Below the pieces are notes generated by a model, which made no database searches, had not been told where the DNA came from, and worked only from the letters and a program-made list of their open reading frames with translations. A program made the translations under genes and the position numbers. A stretch of DNA of 64,000 nucleotides from SIG575 sp045542485 (GTDB lineage Bacteria; Bacillota; Clostridia; Oscillospirales; Acutalibacteraceae). This document shows, piece after piece, positions 16,107 through 23,736 of the stretch (positions are counted from its first letter, which is position 1; each line of letters begins with the position of its first letter). Where the stretch lies: positions 62,001 through 126,000 of the forward strand of contig JAZQLC010000066.1 in NCBI GenBank assembly GCA_045542485.1, written 5' to 3'.

Positions 16107-17072
16107 ATGAAACTTGGTGTTTTCACAACGCTTCTCAGCGACAAAAGTCTTGACGAAGCGTTGGCATATTTCAAATCAAAGGGTATAGAAATGGTTGAAA
16201 TCGGTTGTGGCGGTTATCCCGGAAACGCTCACGCAAATCCCGATATTCTTCTGAATGACGAAAAGGCTTTCGATGAATTCAAAGCAACTCTCGACAAATA
16301 CGGCCTCGAAATCAGTGCCCTCAGCTGTCACGGTAACCCCGTTCATCCCAACAAGGAAATCGCTACAGATTTCGACAAGGTAATCCGCAATACAATTCTC
16401 CTTGCTGAGAAGCTCGGCATTCACCAGATCAACACCTTCTCAGGTTGTCCCGGCGACTGGGAAGGAGCAAAATATCCCAACTGGGTAACCTGTCCCTGGC
16501 CTAACGATTTCGGCGAAATCCTTGAATGGCAGTGGAACGAAGTGCTTATTCCCTACTGGAAAGATATGGTAGAGTTTGCAAAGGCACACGGCGTTAACAA
16601 AATTGCACTTGAGCTTCACCCCGGCTTCTGCGTTTATAACACAGAAACTCTCCTTAAACTCCGCGAAGCAGTAGGTCCCGAAATCGGTGCAAACTTTGAC
16701 CCCAGCCATCTTATCTGGCAGGGTATGGAGCCCGTTGCTGCTATCAGAAAGCTGGGCGATGCTATTTTCCACTTCCACGCAAAGGATACAAAAATTGATA
16801 AATACAACACTGCTGTCAACGGTGTTCTCGACAACAAGCCCTACGGCGATGAAATCAACCGTTCGTGGATTTTCCGTAGTGTAGGTTACGGCAACGATGC
16901 TTCCTACTGGAAAGACATCATCAGTAATCTCCGTCTTGTAGGTTACGATTACGCTATCAGCATTGAGCACGAGGACAGCCTTATGAGTCAGGACGAAGGT
17001 CTTACAAAAGCAGTAGAAATGCTCAAGGGCGTTCTTATTACACAGTCTACCGGAGAAATGTGGTGGGTATAA
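16107..17072 (+). CDS. Xylose-isomerase-like TIM-barrel sugar isomerase/epimerase (321 aa)
   Basis: A larger member of the same fold: VEIGCGGYPG, SALSCHGNPVHP, LELHPGF, NFDPSHLIWQG, HFHAKD and ISIEHEDSLM supply the expected metal ligands. The long variant usually occurs beside Gfo/Idh oxidoreductases, as here. Its stop codon overlaps the next start (TAATG at 17070-17074), giving translational coupling. It differs strongly from the 240-residue neighbour, so the two probably act at different steps or on different substrates. Confidence 0.9.
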   Translation: MKLGVFTTLLSDKSLDEALAYFKSKGIEMVEIGCGGYPGNAHANPDILLNDEKAFDEFKATLDKYGLEISALSCHGNPVHPNKEIATDFDKVIRNTILLAEKLGIHQINTFSGCPGDWEGAKYPNWVTCPWPNDFGEILEWQWNEVLIPYWKDMVEFAKAHGVNKIALELHPGFCVYNTETLLKLREAVGPEIGANFDPSHLIWQGMEPVAAIRKLGDAIFHFHAKDTKIDKYNTAVNGVLDNKPYGDEINRSWIFRSVGYGNDASYWKDIISNLRLVGYDYAISIEHEDSLMSQDEGLTKAVEMLKGVLITQSTGEMWWV

Positions 17073-18124
17073 TGAATGACAAAATCGGTTGGGGACTTAT
17101 CGGATACGGCGGAATGGGTAACTACCATTTTGAAAAGCTGAGTCAGCGTGATGATATCGAAATCATCGGCGAATACGATATAAACCCCGAAAGAAACAAA
17201 ATTGCAGAAAGCAAGGGGCTTCATCCTTTCAGCAGTGCTGATGAACTTCTGAATGACGAAAGAATCAGATTTATCACAATCGCAACTCCCAACGAATTCC
17301 ATAAGGATTATGCTATCCGCGCTATGGAAGCAGGAAAGGGTGTTGTTTCAGAAAAGCCTGTCACCCTTTCTTCAGAGGACCTTGACGAAATGATTAAGTG
17401 CTCCGAAAGAACAGGTCAGCTTTTCACCGTTCATCAGAACAGACGCTGGGACCCCTGCTATATGACTGTCAAAAAGATTTTCGATGAGAACAAAATCGGC
17501 AGAATCTTCCGTATTGAACACAGAGTTCACGGTTCACGAGGAGTTCCCGGTGACTGGAGAAACAGACAACCCGGTGGCGGTATGGTTTATGATTGGGGTG
17601 TTCATCTTCTCGATCAGATGCTTACAATGATGTCAGGCAGTAAAATAATTTCTGTCTATGCTACCCTCACCCATATTTCAAACGATGAAGTAGATGACGG
17701 TTTCACTGCTCTCATCAAGTTTGACAACGATACCGAATGGCTTCTTGAAGTTTCCACAAACAACTTCATCAGCCTCCCCTACTGGTATGTGCTCGGTGAA
17801 AACGGCTCAGTTCAGATTGACGACTGGGACGGCAACGGAAAAATCACTATGGTTACCGACTGGGAAAACAAAGACGCTGTACCCGTTGTTGCAGGTGTGG
17901 GTCTGACAAAGACTATGGCACCGAGAACAGATGACAGTATCGACGAATATCCCACGGAACCCGCAAAGAGCGATTGGGCAGAATATTACGACAACATTGT
18001 TGATGTGCTCAAGGGTAAGGACACTCAGATTGTCACCCACGCTCAACAAAGACGACTGATAAAACTGATTGAATACATTTTCAAATCAGCAGAAGAAAAC
18101 ACAGTCATCAAAGAAATCTTTTAA
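17072..18124 (+). CDS. Gfo/Idh/MocA-family oxidoreductase (second in operon)
   Basis: 350 residues with GLIGYGGMGNYH (dinucleotide binding), a SEKPVTL signature and GGGMVYDWGVHLLDQ in the C-terminal domain. I start at ATG 17072, which shares one base with the previous stop. The GTG at 17060 would overlap the preceding gene further. It is the last gene of the operon; a terminator follows within ten bases. It probably performs the partner redox step to the first gene, but which enzyme oxidises and which reduces is unknown. Confidence 0.92.
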   Translation: MNDKIGWGLIGYGGMGNYHFEKLSQRDDIEIIGEYDINPERNKIAESKGLHPFSSADELLNDERIRFITIATPNEFHKDYAIRAMEAGKGVVSEKPVTLSSEDLDEMIKCSERTGQLFTVHQNRRWDPCYMTVKKIFDENKIGRIFRIEHRVHGSRGVPGDWRNRQPGGGMVYDWGVHLLDQMLTMMSGSKIISVYATLTHISNDEVDDGFTALIKFDNDTEWLLEVSTNNFISLPYWYVLGENGSVQIDDWDGNGKITMVTDWENKDAVPVVAGVGLTKTMAPRTDDSIDEYPTEPAKSDWAEYYDNIVDVLKGKDTQIVTHAQQRRLIKLIEYIFKSAEENTVIKEIF

Positions 18125-18129
18125 ATGGC

Positions 18130-18168
18130 AAACCCCGTAAGACTCGCATCTTACGGGGTTTTTACTTT
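18130..18168 (+). terminator. Terminator of the sugar operon
   Basis: AAACCCCGTAAGA (18130-18142) pairs with TCTTACGGGGTTT (18149-18161), followed by a T-rich tail. Confidence 0.9.
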
Positions 18169-18187
18169 TATTTTGTTTTCAGATCAA

Positions 18188-19288
18188 TTATCCTACAAAG
18201 CTTTTTCTTTTTCTTATCATTGAAACGATGATAATGATAATAATCAGCACTGCAACAACTGCGCCTGTACCGAAGATAAGACGGAATGTTTCGTCTCCCT
18301 TATCTTTTTTACCCTCGTTCTCAGTATCTGCCGTTGTTTCTTCAGCAGTTGTGTTTTCCTCTGTTACATCGCCGATAATAGGAAGTGTTGTTGATTCCTC
18401 TTCCACTGTTGAACTTTCAGGCTCTGTTTCAACTGTTGAGCCATCACCTACAATAAGAAGCCATGTTTTTGTAATGCCATTTTCACTGACAGCGGTGATT
18501 GTCGTCATACCCTTTTCAACCGTTGTTATAACGCCCGTGTCAGTTACTGTTGCAACAGATGTTTTACTTGAAGTGTATGTTACCTTGCCTGTCATAGCAG
18601 AGGGTTTTGCAAGTTGATAAACATTACCCTTTGTTACCGCAATTGTTTCAGTAGCAATAATTCTTGTTGTTGACTCAGCGGGAGTCGTTGGCTCTGTTGT
18701 AGTGGGTTTTGTTGTTGTGGGTTTAGTCGTTGTAGGCTTTGTGGTTGTAGGTTTTGTTGTAGTAGGTTTCGCAGTTGTGGGCTTGGTTGTTGTCGGTTTG
18801 GTTGTTGTTTCACCAAGCTTGATTGTTGCACTGCTTGTATTTACAGAAATTGTGTTTGCATTTCCGTCAGTAGCAGATGCTGAAAGTGATACAGTCGAAG
18901 ATGTGTTGGCACTTGTATTTACCTTGAGAGTAACTGTTGCGAGAGTACCCGTTGAAGAAATGGAGCTTCCGTCAATATTCATAAACGCACCCTTAACGGC
19001 TGCACCACTGGGGTTAACATTCTTCATTGAGAACGCGTTACCTGCACCACCCACTGAACCTGACACATATGAAAAATGTGAAGAGTTATAGGAAAGAGTA
19101 AAGTTTATTCCCGCAATACCGGGGTTTGAATTAAGACTTACGGTAATTGTGACCGTGTCGCCTGATTTTGCAGTTGCTTTGTTTGCTGACGCAGAAATTG
19201 AGGGTGATGCACCGAATGCAGTTACGCATGAAGCAAAAACCACAAAAACTGCAAGAAGAATTGCAATAAGTGATTTGATTTTTTTCAT
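18188..19288 (-). CDS. Secreted, membrane-anchored cohesin-domain protein with Thr-Pro linker and Big2-like domain
   Basis: 366 residues: signal peptide (1-27), cohesin-like beta-sandwich (about 28-157, GDTVTITVSL, GIAGINFTLSYNSSHF, GTLATVTLKV), eight TTTKP-type pentapeptides (161-200), a bacterial Ig-like (Big2) domain (about 213-282, YTSSKTSVATVTDTGVITTV), an acidic Thr/Glu stalk and a C-terminal transmembrane helix (about 338-357) with an RKRK tail. There is no LPXTG motif. Cohesins bind dockerin-bearing enzymes in cellulosome-type assemblies, so this could be a single-site surface receptor. No dockerin is recognisable in the window, and some cohesin-like domains do not bind dockerins. It is monocistronic. 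Confidence 0.82.
   Translation of the reverse strand: MKKIKSLIAILLAVFVVFASCVTAFGASPSISASANKATAKSGDTVTITVSLNSNPGIAGINFTLSYNSSHFSYVSGSVGGAGNAFSMKNVNPSGAAVKGAFMNIDGSSISSTGTLATVTLKVNTSANTSSTVSLSASATDGNANTISVNTSSATIKLGETTTKPTTTKPTTAKPTTTKPTTTKPTTTKPTTTKPTTTEPTTPAESTTRIIATETIAVTKGNVYQLAKPSAMTGKVTYTSSKTSVATVTDTGVITTVEKGMTTITAVSENGITKTWLLIVGDGSTVETEPESSTVEEESTTLPIIGDVTEENTTAEETTADTENEGKKDKGDETFRLIFGTGAVVAVLIIIIIIVSMIRKRKSFVG
18689..18808 (-). repeat. In-frame 15-bp tandem repeat encoding TTTKP pentapeptides
   Basis: Eight consecutive pentapeptides (residues 161-200 of the cohesin protein), seven ending KP and the last EP. This is a Pro/Thr spacer, likely O-glycosylatable. Copy number in such repeats often varies between strains by slippage. 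Confidence 0.85.
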
Positions 19289-19375
19289 TATGTCCGTTGC
19301 CTTTTCTAAGACAACTTCACCTGCCTTTCATACTTATACAGATACATTATACATTTTGTTTCACATAAAGTCAAG

Positions 19376-20974
19376 TCACCATAAATCTTCATAGTCATCG
19401 GCAGCATCGCCGAATTTCCTATGACTGTATTCCAGCAACACAGCTGTACATTCGGTGCGACCTTTTTCAATTGTAAAGTCAACAAGTTCGGTTATGTCAT
19501 CTTTTGTTAAATTATCATAAAATTCAAGACAGCATTTCACACTCTCCGGGGTTTTAAATTCAATTGCTTTACAGATGATATCATCACGCAAATCATCAGC
19601 AGTTCTCTTCATAACCCCGTGCTTTTTCACAAGCTCAGGATACTGCTGAATGAAGGCAATTACAATTATCCACTCGATACTATCAGCCCCTGAAACATCT
19701 TTCCAGAAAGCCCGTATCACACTCTCTTCCGCATCAGACGATACCTCAGGCAAAACAAAATTCACCAGGTTTATCGTATCGATGAAACTAACATATGAGA
19801 CTTCTTCCGGAACACCCTCAAAAACCACTGTTTCAAGATCAATACAGCCGCCAAAACTTCCGTGGCATATCTTTTTAACACGTGCAGGAATAATAACTTC
19901 CTTCAGATAACTGCAGCGCAGGAATGCACTCACTCCTATTTCACTGACCTCTTCAGGAATTCTGATTGATTTCAGTTTCTCACACTGAGCAAAAACTTTT
20001 CCCTTGAGTTTAGTTACACCTTTTCCGAGCGAAATACTTTCGATAGAACTACAACAATAAAACACACTTTCACCCAAATGCGTCACACTGTCAGGAATCA
20101 TCACTGACTTCAGACTTTTACAGCGGGCAAAAGCTTCGTCACCGATGTAACTGACACCGTCTTCAATCGATAAGTTTTCAAGATTATTGCAATCAACAAA
20201 AGCTTTTGCATCTATGGATATAACGCTCGACGGAATATTCACGCTTTTAAGATTTCTGCAATTATTAAACGCCGACTCATTTATCCCAAGAAGAGTTTCG
20301 GGAAGCACAACCGTTTCAAGGCTGTGACAACAGAAAAAAGCTCTCGGATATATACTCATAACTCCATAGGGGATTTCATAAAAGCTCTCACCGTTGCCGG
20401 TGGCATATTTTATAAGTTTCGTTTTTTCTTTATTATAAAGAACACCGTATTCATCTGCGAGAAAATGTTCATTTTCTTCAGAAACTATAAATTCTTCAAT
20501 ATTTCCGCACCAATTGAACGCCGTTTCCACAACGGCGTTCACGCTTTTTCCTATTGTGACCGATTTAAGATTTTTACAATTTTCAAATAACCTCGCTCTT
20601 ATCCTGCTGAGACCATCACCGATTATCACATATTCAAGAAACGTACAATTACAGAAAGCATATTTGCCCAACGCAACAACGCTGTCCGGAATCACGATTA
20701 ATTTCAGTTTTGTGCAATTTTCAAAGGCAGAATCTCCAATGTTTACGATGCCGTCCCCGAGAACAACCCTCATAAGATTCTCGCAGTCTTTGAAAGCAAA
20801 ATTACAGATTTTTTCAACACTTCCGGGAACCGTCACCATCCTGAGCTTTTCACAACCGCAAAAAGCCCTTATGCCTATTTTTATAACACCATCGGGAATA
20901 ACAATATCCCTCTCTTCGCCTGAGTACCCCAACAGCACACCATTTTCAATTTTGAAACCGTCAACAATACTCAT
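19376..20974 (-). CDS. BspA-like leucine-rich-repeat (LRR_5) protein without signal peptide
   Basis: 532 residues. About 17 repeats of the AF..C..L..V.IP.SV..IG type cover residues 5-415, and a helical C-terminal region (about 425-525) resembles ankyrin-like ends (ELVDFTIEKGRTECTAVLLEY). Most BspA-like proteins are secreted, but no signal peptide or membrane helix is seen here, and nearly every repeat carries a Cys, which points to a cytoplasmic location. AGAGG precedes the ATG. It is probably a protein-interaction scaffold; the partner is unknown. No neighbouring gene gives functional context. Confidence 0.85.
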   Translation of the reverse strand: MSIVDGFKIENGVLLGYSGEERDIVIPDGVIKIGIRAFCGCEKLRMVTVPGSVEKICNFAFKDCENLMRVVLGDGIVNIGDSAFENCTKLKLIVIPDSVVALGKYAFCNCTFLEYVIIGDGLSRIRARLFENCKNLKSVTIGKSVNAVVETAFNWCGNIEEFIVSEENEHFLADEYGVLYNKEKTKLIKYATGNGESFYEIPYGVMSIYPRAFFCCHSLETVVLPETLLGINESAFNNCRNLKSVNIPSSVISIDAKAFVDCNNLENLSIEDGVSYIGDEAFARCKSLKSVMIPDSVTHLGESVFYCCSSIESISLGKGVTKLKGKVFAQCEKLKSIRIPEEVSEIGVSAFLRCSYLKEVIIPARVKKICHGSFGGCIDLETVVFEGVPEEVSYVSFIDTINLVNFVLPEVSSDAEESVIRAFWKDVSGADSIEWIIVIAFIQQYPELVKKHGVMKRTADDLRDDIICKAIEFKTPESVKCCLEFYDNLTKDDITELVDFTIEKGRTECTAVLLEYSHRKFGDAADDYEDLW

Positions 20975-21008
20975 TGTATACCCTCTCTGAAAACTCCGAA
21001 TGTGAATT

Positions 21009-21491
21009 TCATTTATGATATTTCGACGAGTTGGAAATCATAAACGCTCTGTAAATCTGCTCTAAAAGCATCACACGGGCAAGTTGATGAGGAAATGTCA
21101 TCTCTGACATAGACAAACGCACATCTGCTCTTTTTTTCACGCTTTCAGCAAGACCGTATGAACTGCCGATAATAAAAACTATCTCACCCTGACCCGATAC
21201 TGCCGTGTTTTCAAAGAATCTGCTCAGCTTCTCCGAGGACATCTGTTTACCCTCGATGCACATAGCCACTACCTTTGCACTCTGCGGTATTTTAGAGAGA
21301 ATATCCTTGCTCTCTTTTTCAAGAGCCTTATCAATTTCACTCTGAGATGGATTGTCGCCCGTTTTCACAGGGTCTAGTTCAAAAATTTTAAGTCTGCACA
21401 GTGTCCCGAGTCTTTTGATATATTCGCCACAGGCTTCACGCAGATATTTTTCTTTCAGTCTGCCAAGGGCAATTACCGTAACTCCAAGCAT
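21009..21491 (-). CDS. rlmH: 23S rRNA (pseudouridine1915-N3)-methyltransferase
   Basis: 160 residues, the normal RlmH length. It has the SPOUT knot motif FIIGSSYGL and the conserved C-terminal block LSMSEMTFPHQLARVML, ending in SNSSKYHK. It methylates pseudouridine 1915 in helix 69 of 23S rRNA using SAM. It lies three bases after the beta-propeller gene and is the last gene of a udg-propeller-rlmH operon. GGAG is eight bases before the ATG. Confidence 0.96.
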   Translation of the reverse strand: MLGVTVIALGRLKEKYLREACGEYIKRLGTLCRLKIFELDPVKTGDNPSQSEIDKALEKESKDILSKIPQSAKVVAMCIEGKQMSSEKLSRFFENTAVSGQGEIVFIIGSSYGLAESVKKRADVRLSMSEMTFPHQLARVMLLEQIYRAFMISNSSKYHK

Positions 21492-21494
21492 AAA

Positions 21495-22352
21495 TCATTC
21501 TCCGTCGCTCAGCTTATACATCGTAAGATTTGAGCTCTGTCTTCTTTCTCCGCGGTCGAGAACACAGAAAACAGGCTCTCCATCTTCATCTGCATAAACA
21601 GTTATTCCCTCCGCCTCAAACTCTTTGCCGATATTTCTTACAAAAGCATCTTCCACAACGCCCGTTTCCACATCAAGGCTGAGAATTCTCTTTCTGTCAT
21701 TTTCTTCATCGCAAGACATATACAGCTTTCCGTCAAACATTTCAGCGCCCTGAATTCTGTCAATTTTTTCTGAAAGCGGAATTGTCTTCACAAAACTCAT
21801 ATCATCGAGATTAAACACATTGAGAACAGATGCATTACTCCATTCTGCAGTGTAGAGATAATTTCTCTCTGCATCCACGGCACACCACGGAACACCCTCC
21901 AGATGAAGCTCGTGAGGAAGCTCATAATAATTTCCGGTAAACTCAAGAGTTTCTGCATCGTAAAGAGCAATAAAAGAATTAAGATAATCAGGTCCGTCTT
22001 CAATAGCGGCATAAATATGGCCGTTATAATAACTCAGTCCACCTATATGATTGCATCCTTTGTCTTTAAGCGCCTGAGGAATTGCGTCAACATTGATAAG
22101 GAAGATTTCTCCCGTTTCAATACTTGCCTTGCCCAGATTTTTGTTTGCACTGAAATAAAAATACTCACCGTCATTTGTAACGCCCTGTGAGCTGACCTGA
22201 TAATCATAGAGAACATAGGTGTTTTTGCCGATAATTTCTGCACCTTCAGGCGAAGGCATATCTTTTTCATCTGCACCTACAACCAACAGCATAAGTGCCG
22301 CAATACAGCATATTATTTTTTTGAAAACAACATAAATTGTACTTAATATCAT
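21495..22352 (-). CDS. Membrane-anchored beta-propeller-like protein, paralogue B
   Basis: 285 residues, paralogous along its whole length to the product of 153-1028: both share an N-terminal hydrophobic anchor, then QGVTNDGEYFYFSA, HIGGLSYYNGHIYAA, LYDAETLEFTGNYYEL, DRIQGAEMFDGKLYMS and EAEGITVYADEDG. The Cys pair in the anchor (KKIICCIAALML) is not a clear lipobox. The start at ATG 22352 has GGAG seven bases upstream. It sits between udg and rlmH, a context that does not explain its role. Function unknown. Confidence 0.72.
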   Translation of the reverse strand: MILSTIYVVFKKIICCIAALMLLVVGADEKDMPSPEGAEIIGKNTYVLYDYQVSSQGVTNDGEYFYFSANKNLGKASIETGEIFLINVDAIPQALKDKGCNHIGGLSYYNGHIYAAIEDGPDYLNSFIALYDAETLEFTGNYYELPHELHLEGVPWCAVDAERNYLYTAEWSNASVLNVFNLDDMSFVKTIPLSEKIDRIQGAEMFDGKLYMSCDEENDRKRILSLDVETGVVEDAFVRNIGKEFEAEGITVYADEDGEPVFCVLDRGERRQSSNLTMYKLSDGE

Positions 22353-22354
22353 TA

Positions 22355-22939
22355 TTATTCTCCTTCAGTATATGTTCTTTCACAGATTTCTTTGATTTTA
22401 TCGCGCAGTGCCATAAAATCGTCAAAAGCTGCAGGTTTGTTATTGGGATTTCTGAGAAGTGCAGCAGGATGGAATGTACCCATAAAAAGTATACCCTTTT
22501 TGTCGATAAACTGACCGTGCTGCTGTGTTACCTTAAAATCAGGTGAAATCAGTCTCTGTGCTGAAATTCTGCCGAGACACACAATAATCTTCGGACGCAT
22601 AAGCCTTACCTGCTCACGGAGATATTCTATGCAGATATCCTGCTCGGCCGGTAACGGGTCACGGTTTTTCGGAGGTCTGCATTTGACCATATTGGCAATA
22701 TAGATATTTTTATTTCTGTCAAGGTCAATACAGGCGAGCATTGAGTCAAGAAGCTTTCCGCTTCTGCCCACAAATGGTTCTCCCTGCAAATCTTCATTTT
22801 CTCCGGGTCCCTCACCCACAAACATTACCTCAGCATTTTCGTTGCCTTTACCGAAAACAAGGTTTGTTCTTGTTTTGCCCAGTTCGCATTTGTTGCACTG
22901 CATACATTCGTTCTTCAGTTCTTCCCAACTTGCATACAT
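22355..22939 (-). CDS. Uracil-DNA glycosylase, family 4 (Fe-S)
   Basis: 194 residues. Motif A is GEGPGENE (42-49), motif B is HPAALL (157-162), and four Cys (C15, C18, C87, C103 with spacing CxxC and Cx15C) ligate the [4Fe-4S] cluster typical of family 4. It removes uracil from DNA at the start of base excision repair. It is the first gene of the operon with the propeller gene and rlmH: its stop TAA is followed by TAATG, which starts the next gene. Confidence 0.95.
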   Translation of the reverse strand: MYASWEELKNECMQCNKCELGKTRTNLVFGKGNENAEVMFVGEGPGENEDLQGEPFVGRSGKLLDSMLACIDLDRNKNIYIANMVKCRPPKNRDPLPAEQDICIEYLREQVRLMRPKIIVCLGRISAQRLISPDFKVTQQHGQFIDKKGILFMGTFHPAALLRNPNNKPAAFDDFMALRDKIKEICERTYTEGE

Positions 22940-23029
22940 ATTCCGATTTCCTTTCTATGGGAATTTTACCTAATTTAATTACGTTTTCGATTATTATAAC
23001 ACACATTATAACAAAATTCATCAATATTG

Positions 23030-23058
23030 TTGAAAAAATCCTCAAATAGTAGTAAAAT
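23030..23058 (+). promoter_or_regulatory. Promoter of the PduL-type gene
   Basis: TTGAAA (23030-23035), 17 bases, TAAAAT (23053-23058), followed by a GGAGGA ribosome binding site. Confidence 0.75.
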
Positions 23059-23091
23059 GTATCTGTAATATTTTTTTGGAGGAATGCAATT

Positions 23092-23670
23092 ATGAAAAAG
23101 TTAGTTTTAGTTGAAACATCAGCTCGTCACGTACACGTAAGTGCTGAAGACCTTGCAACACTTTTCGGCGAAGGTTATGAGCTTACAAAGAAAAAGGACC
23201 TTTCACAGCCCGGTCAGTACGCTTGTGAAGAAAGAGTTCAGGTTATCGGACCCAAAGGCTCATTCCCTGCAGTTTCCATCCTCGGACCCACTCGTCCTGC
23301 TACACAGGTTGAGCTTTCTGCTTCAGACGCTCGTTCAATCGGCGTTGCAGCTCCCTGCCGTGAATCAGGCGACACAGCTTCATCAGGCGCTTGTAAACTT
23401 GTAGGTCCTAAAGGCGAAGTTGAACTTAAAGAAGGCGTTATCGTTGCAAAACGCCACATCCACTGCACTCCCGACGACGCTGCTGCTTACGGTCTTGTTG
23501 ACAAGCAGGTTGTTTCTGTTAAAATTGAATCAGAAGGCAGAACACTCACATTCGGCGATGTTATCTGCAGAGTTAACCCCTCTTACGCTCTTGCTATGCA
23601 CATCGACACTGATGAATCAAACGCTGCTTTCGCAACACCCGGTCTTGAAGGCGAAATCATCGCTGAATAA
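23092..23670 (+). CDS. Phosphate acyltransferase, PduL type
   Basis: 192 residues formed by two beta-barrel halves. The zinc-binding His motifs are SARHVHVSAEDL near the N-terminus and VAKRHIHCTPDDA in the middle, with a final AMHIDTDESNAA. PduL exchanges acyl-CoA and phosphate to give acetyl- or propionyl-phosphate. No encapsulation peptide, microcompartment gene or ackA lies nearby, so it is probably a housekeeping phosphotransacetylase for acetate and ATP formation. It is monocistronic, with a consensus promoter and a codon bias suggesting good expression. Confidence 0.93.
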   Translation: MKKLVLVETSARHVHVSAEDLATLFGEGYELTKKKDLSQPGQYACEERVQVIGPKGSFPAVSILGPTRPATQVELSASDARSIGVAAPCRESGDTASSGACKLVGPKGEVELKEGVIVAKRHIHCTPDDAAAYGLVDKQVVSVKIESEGRTLTFGDVICRVNPSYALAMHIDTDESNAAFATPGLEGEIIAE

Positions 23671-23696
23671 TTTCTGCGTATAGTTACATAAACATT

Positions 23697-23735
23697 AAAA
23701 AGCCATCGGCAAGTCTGCACTTGTCGATGGCTTTT
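23697..23735 (+). terminator. Terminator after the PduL-type gene
   Basis: AAAAAGCCATCGGCAAG (23697-23713) pairs with CTTGTCGATGGCTTTT (23720-23735) with one G.U pair. It can also serve the convergent zinc-ribbon gene. Confidence 0.85.
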
Positions 23736-23736
23736 G

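Noticed and set aside
18689..18808. CRISPR-like short repeat
   Set aside because: The 15-bp units are directly adjacent, without spacers, and are in frame within the cohesin gene as a TTTKP linker.
18702..19091. Plus-strand open frame with Val/Gly repeats opposite the cohesin gene
   Set aside because: It is the complement of the TTTKP repeat region and lacks a ribosome binding site.
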